Part shown: one piece after another, positions 27,430 through 37,896 of the stretch
Numbering within the stretch: position 1 is the first letter of the stretch
Layout of the letters: every line of letters begins with the position of its first letter
Notes under the pieces: generated by a model
Seen by the model: only the letters and a program-made list of their open reading frames with translations
Told to the model about the DNA's origin: nothing
Databases searched by the model: none
Position numbers and translations under genes: made by a program
From: Oreocharis arfaki
Lineage: Eukaryota > Chordata > Aves > Passeriformes > Paramythiidae
Reading direction: 5' to 3'
Assembly (NCBI GenBank): GCA_013398015.1
Contig: VZRR01007611.1
Location: 262,781-326,780, forward strand
Length of the DNA: 64,000 nt

Positions 27430-30340
27430 CTTCCAGAGGCAATAAAATAAGCTGCATTTCAGCATTTGTTGTCTGTAAAGCTTTAACAGTCTCAGCTATA
27501 AGCAAGCAACACATTTTGTTTTCTGTCACAGGTATGTGAATTTAAGTTGCAATATCTTAATAAACCATCATGTACCTTCTTCTGTTATATTTCTCAAGTT
27601 TTTTGAGCAGAAGACTTACTTCTGTCCTTCTACACCTGATCTGGTTTTAAAGCTCAAAATACACTTGTCACCTCTGAAGTTTCATTTAACCATCCAGGCT
27701 CTTCCTACATGTCAAACAGATTTGAACCCTGAGACAGAAGCTATAATTTTTTTTAGATCATTTCCACTACAGCCAGATATGGCAAAACCCACTGTGTACT
27801 AGGACTAATCTTAGGAAGCTTCTTTCACATCAGCCTGAGCAGCTTGCAATAGGTCGGAGATATCTAAACAGAGCTGGGTTTTAAATTTCAGACTACAGTG
27901 GAAAAGATGCTTCAGAAGTCCCAGGTGCATTGCCCAGTCCCTGGAGAATATCTGAGGTTACGGTGGGTGGAATGTTACATTTTCTCCCTTTGCCACATTG
28001 TAGAGCCTTTGTCTACTCTGAAATGCACGGTACTTGCAAACTGCTTTTCCCAGAGGTTAAATACTTTTTATTCACAACACGACAAAGGCTTCTCTGTGCA
28101 ACAGTGCCAGAAATGCCTAGGAATTCTGCTTGGCTTCATTTATATCTCTCGGAATGTTGGGTGTGCTATATTTTCAGATGTTGAGGATTTCTACAGAATT
28201 TATCAATAGCCATAATGTTTTCCAGGAGAATCCCTGGCTCGCCTTTAAGAGTGAACAGCTCCATCCTTAGCTTAGCACTTCTGTCAGGCTAGGATCAAAT
28301 CCAGACACTCTTTCCATTTTTCTTTTAGTGGATCATCTACACTTAATCTTTGCCTCTGACAAACAGGATTAAGAAAACTCTCTATTTTTGTTCAAGGTCC
28401 CAAACCGATATATAAACACTGTAATTTACTACATAATGGCAGCTCTTTCAAGGCATAAACATAAGCAGCAATAACAATCGTGCCTTTTCTGAGAAGTTCT
28501 TCTTTCCAGAGGTATAAAACACAGCTGAGGCGGGGTCTATGTGACCTTCACTTGCCTGAACTCCACAATGCACTGAAAATTATGCTGCAGAACAGGGGAT
28601 AAACAGTCCCATCTCAACTGGAAAACTGAATTAGATTAAACAAAACAGCAACAATTTCTCATCTGATCCCTTCTGCAAATAAGATTTGCTAAATTGCCTC
28701 TGAGATTTCAGAGGGCAAATTCACCCACTGAGCTGCAGGAGTTACAGCAGGGTTCAATGTGGTTTTGGTACAGTAAATGGCTTTTGAGCACTGCTGAGGG
28801 TACTGAGTGCAGAGGTAATGAGATGAAATCACAGATCAGGGAAGGCTTCATTTGCTAAGATATTTTACCAACAATAGAATATTCATAAGAGTCTACTGCA
28901 TTTTATTAGTTTAGCTGTTGAAAATAAATCTCACCAAAAAAACCCCAGATTATTTCCATGGAGATTTTAAACAAGTCAAGAATGGGGTTTCTGAAGTAAA
29001 ATAGCTTGTTTTAAATTCAACAAACAAAAAGATTTTCTGCTGTAAGGACTTTTGAATAAAACACTTTCCTTTTTATTGAAAAAATTCCTTTTTGGCAAAA
29101 ATCAAAAAACTCCAACTACGAAAGGGAGGAAAAAAGGTTTTGAAAAACTTCTTCAAATATTCTGGGGAAGCTTTGCTTTCTGGCACAGTCATGGCAGACT
29201 TTAAGACAGTATACATAGAATGTTTTAAAAAACATACATTTAAATATCCCAGTTCTGACTTCCTTTACTGCTGGGCTTGCAGAAACAACAGACTGAGGGG
29301 AGGAAAACTCCTGTGAAGGATGTCTGTGCTCCTCAGGGGCTGGCTTGGTCCTCATCTCAGTCCCTGATACAGACTGAGCAGCCCCAGAAAGATTCTCAGG
29401 CACAGCACTGTGATGTTCTTTCCCCCACGATGAAGTAATGACAATTTGAATAAATCATTTCTTCTCTATTCCCCTGCTGTTCCAGCAAAGAGCTGCAAAC
29501 AGAACCTATTTATCTGAGCACTGTGTTGGAAGGCTGAATACGGACCTAAAGAAAAACGGGCAGGGAAAAGGGCAATATTCTTTCGTTAGTCTGAAAGTTT
29601 GGGTGAACTCTGATATACAGAAAGTGGTGTTATAATGATTTCTTTAGCAGATGAGGTTTTAACCCAAGGAACTTTAAATAGATGAAGAGCCTTATACAGA
29701 ATAAGGCCCCTCTGAATAATATTTCAGCAGGGAATACTTCAGTGAGTCTCACAGAAATGAGTATAATAAGAGTTAAATTGCTCCTGCTCCAACAGCAGAT
29801 TTTTCTTAAAATAAATGCAATGAAAACACCATCCCCTGAGTATAATTTTGTACTCTGGAGCCAAAATCCTCTCTTATTTACACATAAATCTAGAGCCTTA
29901 TTCACAGAGTAGCAGTTGCCTTGACTCATTTCCCAAGGCACGCTCTCTCCACCACTCCAGGTACAATCCAACATCTGCAGTCAGGCTGTGGCTCTCAATG
30001 GACATATTCCAGAGATATATCAGGATAACCATATTCAGAGCTAAATTCTCATGCTTACGGCTAATGAAAGCCCGATGTTTATGTACCAGAAGAGGCCAGC
30101 AATATCTGAACAGGGATAGCTTAAATTACCATGTTCTACAGTGTTCAGACTTCTTTTAGAGCAATAAGGGGGGAAAAAAGTGCCATTTGAATCTGACTCA
30201 AAATTGGCAAGGTTATTACTCATATTGAAAGGAGATACGGTGTGTGTGATGAACTGAAAACGTTATTAGAGAAGAACAGATGACAGGCCAAGTAAGTGCT
30301 GGTTTCACTGGTACACTGTTAATTATACATTCACTCTTTC
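27430..30340. other. Noncoding DNA, no gene seen
   Basis: Unique noncoding sequence. The 103-codon plus frame at 27898-28209, the 95-codon minus frame at 29116-29403 and the 114-codon minus frame at 29630-29974 show no domain and are matched by overlapping frames elsewhere in the same stretch. Nothing else recognised. Confidence 0.65.
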
Positions 30341-30462
30341 ACATAATGAAAAAAAGTCTCGTGTAGTGTCTGCAAAAGGGGCATGCACATTTGCATATAA
30401 TGAAACCTGCAACGACAAATGTCAGCAGTACCATACACTGATGCCATGAATAATTCATAACA
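30341..30462. promoter_or_regulatory. Candidate enhancer-like motif cluster
   Basis: This short stretch holds an exact octamer ATTTGCAT (30389-30396, the POU-factor motif), immediately followed by ATAATGA, and a perfect palindrome ATGAATAATTCAT (30446-30458) with a TAAT-type core. A TTAATTATA site lies just upstream near 30319. Paired POU/homeodomain motifs are typical of developmental enhancers, but such AT motifs also occur by chance. Conservation across birds would be needed to call it an element. Confidence 0.25.
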
Positions 30463-30512
30463 CAGAATAGTTGAGCTAAAAGCAGAGATAATCCAACCCC
30501 TTTATCTCCCCC
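30463..30512 (-). mobile_element. Possible CR1 3' end remnant
   Basis: On the plus strand a 'cacagaatagttgagctaaaa' block is followed by 'gataatccaacccc', which follows the layout of the reverse-complemented CR1 3' terminus (agaatggtttgagttgg ... catctagtccaacccc). It is short and diverged, so the call is tentative. Confidence 0.35.
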
Positions 30513-33500
30513 CCACCCGCTCCCAGCTCTCTACAGGCAGATAAAACCTTATTTTCTGAGCACTTCAAACCCAAATAGTTTCGAGAATTCCATTTCAGAT
30601 AGAGGAAACTGCTGTATGGTCGTGGCAACTTTGACTTTAAGAGCACCAGTTCTGGTCTGGTCAGTCAAGCACTATCTGTCAGCTCGTTTATCTGTCCGTG
30701 GCACTACCTGGGACTCTATTTAGCAGAGGCCGGGATTTACCCGGTCATTTCCCTCCACAAGCAGTGTCTTCATTACGATGGAGCCCATGAGAGAAAATGT
30801 GGAGAGCCACCACTTCCTGGTGTATTTACTTCGGGCTCTAAGATTTTTCCATGTCAGCTGGAAACCTCCTGAAAGCCTGCTTTAGAACAATAATTGAGGA
30901 TGGAGAGGCAACTGTCACGTTCTGCTCATATTTATCCATGATATAGTCTCAAACAATTCCAGCTGGGTTACTGAGCTGTACTTTTTGACAGCCTGGCAGG
31001 GCAGATGGTATCAAAACCTGCCAGATCAGAAGTTAATGTTTCCCCACTGGCTATAGGAAGCACTGCAATTGCCTGAGATGAGGGTTTGCCTTGATAATAA
31101 TTTGATTAAATAAGCAGATGCCCGCTGACTAAAGAAGGCATCAGCACATGCTTCTGCAGAGGAATGACCAGCATACCCAGGGGAGAAACAGAAATACCCC
31201 ACAGGGAAGTGAGATACTGAGGAAAGCTGGGGGAGAATTGCATTGCTGGTCTCCAGGGATGTCTAGAAGAGACTTCAGGTTGAAAAGTTCAATAAAATGC
31301 TTGTCTCTCTTGTGACAGGTATTTAAACTGGAATTCAAAAAACGTCTGACTTGAAGAAGGCAGTACTGATGTAATTTTCCACTGATAACACCTCACTCTA
31401 TCACACAAACAAGGAAGGTCACCACCACTCCACAGCTGTCTCTAGACTAGAAGAGGAGGGATGTATCATTTAGCTCACAGCTAAAGCACATTCAATTCAC
31501 TCAAAGTTGTACACTTTTTATTCAGCATCATCTTACTCTGCTGGTTATCTCCATCACTTACATCCTCCACCACACAGGTTTTTAATATACACGCAAGCAT
31601 GTATATATCACACAGCTTTTAATTACTAGTTCACACTCCTTAATACCACCTGTGTCTTTTCCTACACAAAAATCCACATTATGAGTCCCAACAGGGTTTT
31701 TAATCAGGTTTCCTCCACACTGTACACTCCAACAGACTTCCTAATGGTTTCATCATGTGCTGTTTAATACTCAAGGACCTGGCCTTGTTCCCTCTACAGA
31801 AAAGATGACTATAAATGCAGTAATATTTTAAAATAATGTAATTTCTTTGTTTGGGTGTTGCACTGATACCTATTTGCAACCACCATTTGCTGCACAGATC
31901 AGTGTCATTTTGTCCCACCTGAGCACTTTTACCTATAGAATTAAAATGATGGGTCTAAATGAAAAAGACTGAACCATAACACACATCTCAAGGGTAGAAA
32001 AACTGTTTATTTTTGAATAATCTTGGCAGATAACTTATAAGATAGAAATCCCATGATGAGAAACACGAGTTTTGGATATGGGAAGCCAAACCCCTCTGCC
32101 CAATGCAGACAAATGGTGAGACAGGGCTGTGGGCAGCTGGAGACAGGACGAGCCAGGAAGCCTTGCTTGCTTACATAAACATCATCACAGACCACATAAG
32201 AGCAGCCTTTCTATATTAAAAAGCAACGTTCTTATGCATGCATGTGCAAACACAATGGAGCACTGAGACTGTCTGCTCAACGGGCATTGCCATACTCTTT
32301 ATATACGCATGCATGGGCAAAGCTAATGAAATGCAGAGAGAACTTGGCTTATTGTATGACCAGTAACAGTATATGCAAAAGAAACAGATTTTTAAGAGAC
32401 TGTTAATTCAATCCTCTGAGAACTTGTTCCTTCCTGGCACCAAAAAAACATACCAGTTCGGTAAAAAATTCAAGCTTATGCTTAATTTTGTGTTTATGCA
32501 AATGTGCTGCCAGTCCAGTTACAACTAGAACCCAAAATTTCAGATGATACTTTGAGTTTTTCTTAATGATGATCTTTGTTTCTGTCAAATATGTCTCTAC
32601 TGTCTCTTGCTGAGGTCAAATATCAGTATAAAAATGCTACAAAAGATACTTGGGTTTTGTTGTGTTGGTTTTTTTGTTTTCCTAGTGAAGAAAATCAAGT
32701 ACTTTTATTCTTGAAAAACTGCAGAACTTCAAGAGAGAAAGAGAAAAGATGTTGATGAACTAAGAACAAGTGTGAGAAGTATGATTCAAAGAAGGAAATG
32801 CAGGATTAAACTATCTGAAGACCATGAAATAATGCTTAGCAACCAGCTGAGAACTTGCATCCTCTCAGATGTCAAAACAAACTTGCCCAGAACAGAAAAT
32901 TCATTTCCCACATTTCAGCAAATACCACTTTTACCATTCCTGATTTTCAAACTCTGCATTCCCTTCCACTGGAAGTTTTTTAAAAAGGAGTAACAGCAAA
33001 GAGCAAAAATATTACCAAAAAATTGCTTTAAACCAAGAAAAAAAAATTATTATGCACTGCATAACAATAAGGATCTTAAGTAACTTTATCTTTTAGCATA
33101 GTTCTAGCATTCTGCTCAGCAGCAATTAACATTGGCTATATGTCTGCAAGACAGAAAGAGCTCTGGAGAAGACTGGTATATTTTGAGGACATCCTCATCG
33201 CTTCAGGGCTTGGGATTTAATACTGTGTGCCTCAGTTCTGACCACTGCAAGTTGCAGACCAACTTTCTTTATAGAAAATGTTTTACTTGTAATGAGGCTC
33301 CCAGAATGCATTATGTGTAGCAGTAACGGGAGACAGGCCCCTTCAAAGCAGCAAACAGTCTGACAGTGGAGGCACCATCACCATTCTGCTCCCACTGATA
33401 ACGTATTTACACATGTAGCTCACCTGAAAGCTGCTGACCTTCTACTCTGGAATTGTTTCTTATCCAGACACATTGTAAAAAGTTCAGCACAAACAAGCAA

Positions 33501-34709
33501 AAAGGGATTGACTGGAGGTGGAACCCAAAATGCTCAAAACTACCAACTACCTTATGTTGCACCTCCTTGTAACTGTGCTTCCAAATCAACATGAGGAAGA
33601 AACTAATTTGAGAGAGAACAGGAGTGAAACTGCATCAGCTTCTAATCTCTTGGGTTTTGCTGTCTTTAAAGGCAGATGTGTATGGCTCCAAGAGCTTTGG
33701 AGCAGAAAGCCTGACATTGAAACTCAATTACTTTAAATCCCACTATTCCAGGGTGATAATTCATAACGCATTTCATGTTAGGAAGTATACTGGTTGCTGC
33801 ATAGTACTTAAAAAGAAATTTTAAGATCAGAATACGATGCAGTGAAGGACTCTTCATACAAATGTCCATTCTACTTACCCAAGCGTGAGACTTGGGAAAA
33901 TGAAGCGCAGTCAAGACCACATTGCTGTTGCCTTATACTGCAGAATCTTCTCCTGCCCTGTTTTGCCTTGGAAGAATATTACCTGCTTACACAAGGACAG
34001 ATGCAGGCCAGCAATGTCTCAGAGATGCCTCTACCCTTCATCCATCCCCATTCTCACCCAGTGCAGCAGCACCAAAGAAAATGCCTTGCAAATACGCAGT
34101 GTGAAAATTGGTCTGCTCTGACGCAGCATATCCTGCTGCCATGACCTGGTGGGGCTGAAGCTTGTCATCCCACCTCACTGAGGGCAGGGCTGCTAGAGTG
34201 ACCGTGAACAGCTGGGTAGTTTTCTTCATGTAAACTTACAAAAGCTAATAGGAATCTCTAAGATAGGTCTTCCATTCGGCTGTAGAGCCACAGTGGATGC
34301 TCTCAAAATACTGCAGCTCATTAAGTTAGGATGCACCAGGAATAGTCCCCAAAGGAGAAACCCAGAAGAGCATCTATAACAGGGTTACTGAACATTATGA
34401 ATGAACCATCGGGGCCTTTCAGAGAGGTGGATGTATCGTGTCTGCCTCTGGCTCGCATTATCCATTTTTCAAGCTAATGAGAAGGACAGAGTTCTGCCAG
34501 GCAGAGTAATTCAGGACAACACAATACCTTTTAAGAAAATACACTTTCCCAAAGGCTGCAAACACAGCTCAGACATCTGGACAGATCTTGTACCTTGAAA
34601 GTCAGTAAATTGCAGTGGCCTCCTGAACTTTATTTAAGGGTGCTTTCCAGTTGCAGGTGAGGTGGTCAGGTTTTTCCATCACATTAGATCAGCTCAAGCT
34701 TTGGCAGTT
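30513..34709. other. Noncoding DNA, no gene seen
   Basis: Unique noncoding sequence. ATGCATGC elements occur near 32235 and 32309. Short frames at 33518-34144 occur on both strands in several frames and carry no domain. No transposon or RNA gene recognised. Confidence 0.65.
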
Positions 34710-34773
34710 CTTTTTAAAAAGCTTTTCCTGCTACTAGTTTTAAAACTAGTTTTACTGCTTGATGCAGTAAAAC
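34710..34773. repeat. Cluster of palindromes and a stem-loop
   Basis: Three perfect symmetric elements lie within 64 bp: CTTTTTAAAAAG (34710-34721), the 18-bp palindrome ACTAGTTTTAAAACTAGT (34733-34750), and an inverted repeat GTTTTACTGC / GCAGTAAAAC separated by five bases (34749-34773). The last two overlap by two bases, so competing cruciform or hairpin folds are possible. No transposon end or gene is recognised next to them. Confidence 0.85.
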
Positions 34774-34833
34774 GTCTCATCTTCTCATCCTCACATAAAA
34801 CTCCCCTGATACCAAAAAGGTTAATTCAATTTT

Positions 34834-34924
34834 TACTGTAATTGTGAGCTTTTAGTAGAAAGATACTGTAACTGTGAACTTCTAGCAGAGAAGACACTGT
34901 GTCTGCAGACTTCTAGCAGAGAAG
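34834..34924. repeat. Minisatellite, three units of 30-31 bp
   Basis: Units start at 34834, 34864 and 34895. Each has a (T/C)ACTGT start, a TGTGA- or TGCAGA-type middle and a CTTCTAGCAGAGAAG-type end. The second and third units are closest to each other in their 3' half; the first is more diverged (TTTTAGTAGAAAG). It begins about 60 bp after the palindrome cluster. Confidence 0.85.
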
Positions 34925-35504
34925 CAAGGCACGAAGAAATTGTTCTCCAAGTAAGGATGTTAGAAGAGGAGACATCTGGCTCAGGAATGCAGCTACAGCC
35001 AAAACAAGGACTGAGTTTAGGAACTTGGAGAACATAGGCAGGGTTTTTATGGTAATGAAGAAAGTATAACATACATGTAGTGACTGTACACTAGCAACAT
35101 GCTTGTAGAAATCAGGGAGCATGTTAAGACGAGTGATCCCCCACGCCTTCCAGGCACCTAAATAAATGATGCCCTCTTTAACACAGAAAAAATTGGTGTT
35201 GAGGGGTCTTATTCTGGTTTTCGAAAATTTGGTAACAGTGACAGGTAGCTGATTATTAAGCTATGCTCTGTACTTTACATTTTCTGAGTGAAACCTGTTT
35301 TCAAACATCTCCATCAATAGCAAGTGAGGGAGTAAGTTTCGTAACAAGAGGACTGTCTAGGCTGGCAGAAAATCAGATTTTAGAGACTTCAACAGCAAAT
35401 AAAGAGATCTCCAACTTGTACAGTTATTTGAATCCATAAAACTCACTTGGATATCAAAATCTCCCTCTCCGTTGGAGGGTTAAATTCCCAAGCTCACTGT
35501 GACA
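34925..35504. other. Noncoding spacer
   Basis: Unique sequence between the minisatellite and the CR1 copy. Nothing recognised. Confidence 0.6.
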
Positions 35505-35735
35505 AATCATAAAATGGTTTGAGTTGGAAGGGACCTTATCTAGTTCCAACTCTCCTGCCACAGGCAGGGATGCCACCCACTAGAACAGGCTGCTCAGGGT
35601 CCCTTCGACCTGGCCTGGAACACTTCCAGGGATGGGGCACCTACAGCTTCTCTAGGCAACCTGTTCCAGTGCCCCACCACACTCTGAGTAAAAAGCATTT
35701 TCCTAATCAGTGGTATCTGGGAGCAACGGGTTGGC
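35505..35735 (-). mobile_element. CR1 LINE 3' end, minus strand
   Basis: The plus strand reads as the reverse complement of a CR1 terminus. It starts with AATCATAAAATGGTTTGAGT and 'tggaagggacctt', then 'tccaactctcctgcc', 'cagggatgccacccactagaacaggctgctcag', 'ggcctggaacacttccagggatggggc', and 'ctgttccagtgcccca ccacac'. These blocks match the CR1 order well, so this is a relatively well-preserved, 5'-truncated 3' fragment without coding sequence. Confidence 0.92.
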
Positions 35736-37745
35736 TGATTGGTTTTTCATGCCAGGAAAGAAGCAAATTCAACTGTGTACATTTAGGCATTCTCAGTTTT
35801 TTATGAGTAAGCTCTGAATTAAAGGCATATTTGTGATGCAGGCAGAATCACATAATAGCTGTCAAAACGAAATTCTTTTCTGCAGGGCGTTCTTAATGTA
35901 GTGTGACAACCACGCTGACCAACTGGTAAGACCCAGGTGAAAGTCTTGAGTTTTCAAATCAAAAAGCCCTTTTCTTAATAATTGTGTGTAGTTGTAACAT
36001 TTTCCACAAAGCCCATTCTGACATAATCAGAACTTGCCTTTTTAAAGTTTAAAGATCTCCCTTGCCCACCGGAAGTCTGCTTATTGTCTCCTGTGATAGG
36101 CATGCAAAACCTTTCAGCAGTGCTAATCTGATCAGAAACACAAGAGATGCCAAACCACAGCGGATGTTCCATATTAAACGATTTCAAAATAACTTTCAGT
36201 TTGCTCTCACAAGAGACACTGTAACAACAAAAGAAAACCTGAAGGCTAAAATCAGAATTCAACCCCACAAAAGGCTACTTCCTTTAGAGATGCATAGTAG
36301 AAAATCTAGAGAAGACTTTTTTTTAAAACATAGCAAGGACAATAGTTTTGGATCAGTGAGAGGAGCTTATTATCTTGCTACTGCTTACCCTATATATCAT
36401 CAGCTGGTGTGCTTGCCTATGAAATATTTGGACATACGGTGGATGATCCGTGGGAGTCCATCCAGAAAAAGTCACTTTTCTTGTCTGCTTTTAGTGGATT
36501 ATTTTGGAGAAGGCTCATCAAATCGCTGGTTTGGGCCCTTGGATCATTTACTGTGTTACACTAAAACAAACTGCTGAGCCTCATTTTCCATCAATTTGCA
36601 TTCATGTCATTAAAAACATGTTTAAGTGTTCCAGATGTGTTGCAGAGCAACAGAGCTTCAAGGTTTCTGCTTTTGCCTACCAGAACCAGATGTTCCACCA
36701 CAGCTCTTCCCAGCAATGTTGATGGCAGCAGTTTTCCTGGTGGTACTTCACTAGTTCTCAGCCTCATTTCAGATCACACACACAGAAACTTCTTTCTCTT
36801 GCTCTTTGGCTGTAGAGATTTTTTCCTTCTCTTCCAAAATTTTTCTCTGCAATATCTTAATTTGGCAACATATTAAGGGAGATGTCTTACCAAGCCAGTG
36901 TGAAGGGGCAGAACTGATTAAACCAACTTATGCAATAAGAGGTATTAAAAACTCAAAGGTTGCTTTATTATATGTTTCAGTAGAAGTCAGTTCCAAATTC
37001 TACTAGCAAATGGCTAAAGTTTTCAAATACATGCCCAGCTGAGTAGTAAGAATCGTTATGACCTACCTAATAAGGATTTATACTGCACTGACAGGAATGT
37101 AGCAAATCCCAAACACATGGAGGCCATACACTTGGAGGGGAGGGATGTGAATCCTTCCAGGCGCATATAAGCCACAGATGAATGCAAGCGCTAGTGTGCA
37201 CATATGAACAAATTTGTCCCACTTTCCCCATTCTGCCATTGGCAACAATGCCTAGATTATCCAAAACCACAACAAATTACAAAGCAGAAGAATTATGACT
37301 CTTTAAGAATCTCTGTTCTGGAAGCAGTACTGCAAATTATATTGATAAAATAAAGAAAGTAGATAGAAAAAGTTAGATTTTCTGTCTCTTTTTTTTCTCT
37401 TAAGAGAGAAGCTTGCTTCTTGCTTAATATTATTATTATCCTTGTTCATTATTCATTTCTCAGACCCTATTTAATTTTAACTAGGCAAAAGATCACCAGA
37501 CCAGGAGAAAGGCTCCATAAATAAGAAGAACGGGAGAGAAAAGAGCCCTTTTAGATGTGAAGCATCTGCTGTTCCCAGGGAGGTATGTGGGTTTGGGATC
37601 GAGTTCATGGACGGACTCCAAAAGCCCTGTGAGTTAGGTCGCAGGATAAACATATATATCCAAATCAGATGCAGTCTTGCTTCTCCCTCATCACTCAAAC
37701 CCAAACATTGTGTTATGATTTAAAGTCCCTGCAAAACAGTTCTAT
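35736..37745. other. Noncoding DNA, no gene seen
   Basis: Unique noncoding sequence. The 171-codon plus frame at 36062-36577 is the longest here but shows no recognisable domain, has overlapping frames on both strands, and is within chance expectation. No transposon or RNA gene recognised. Confidence 0.65.
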
Positions 37746-37770
37746 TTCCCTTGGTATAATACCAAGGGAA
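37746..37770. repeat. 25-bp near-perfect palindrome
   Basis: TTCCCTTGGTAT, a single A, then the exact reverse complement ATACCAAGGGAA. Both arms are 12 bp with no mismatch; symmetry ends at both outer edges. It sits 31 bp before a 96-base stretch with no G on the plus strand. No gene or transposon end recognised. Confidence 0.9.
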
Positions 37771-37800
37771 TATCATGTCTTCTGGTATCTCTTCACAACG

Positions 37801-37896
37801 ATCACCACCACAAACAAACCCAAACAAAACAACACCACCACCACAAACCCAAACAAAATAACAACAAACCCCAAACCCAAACCAACAAATCTAACA
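37801..37896. repeat. G-free A/C-rich low-complexity tract
   Basis: Ninety-six bases without a single G on the plus strand and with only four T, built from ACC, CAAA and CCAAAC-like units. It is a simple low-complexity expansion. The reverse strand is correspondingly G/T-rich, with isolated GGG runs. Confidence 0.85.

Noticed and set aside
26948..27529. 193-codon open frame on the minus strand, the longest in the window
   Set aside because: At roughly 3/64 stop density, about 0.5 frames this long are expected by chance across both strands of 64 kb. No domain, signal peptide, repeat or splice-site support is seen, and it contains the 27.4-kb hairpin by coincidence.
36062..36577. 171-codon open frame on the plus strand
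   Set aside because: No recognisable domain and overlapping frames on both strands; length within chance expectation.
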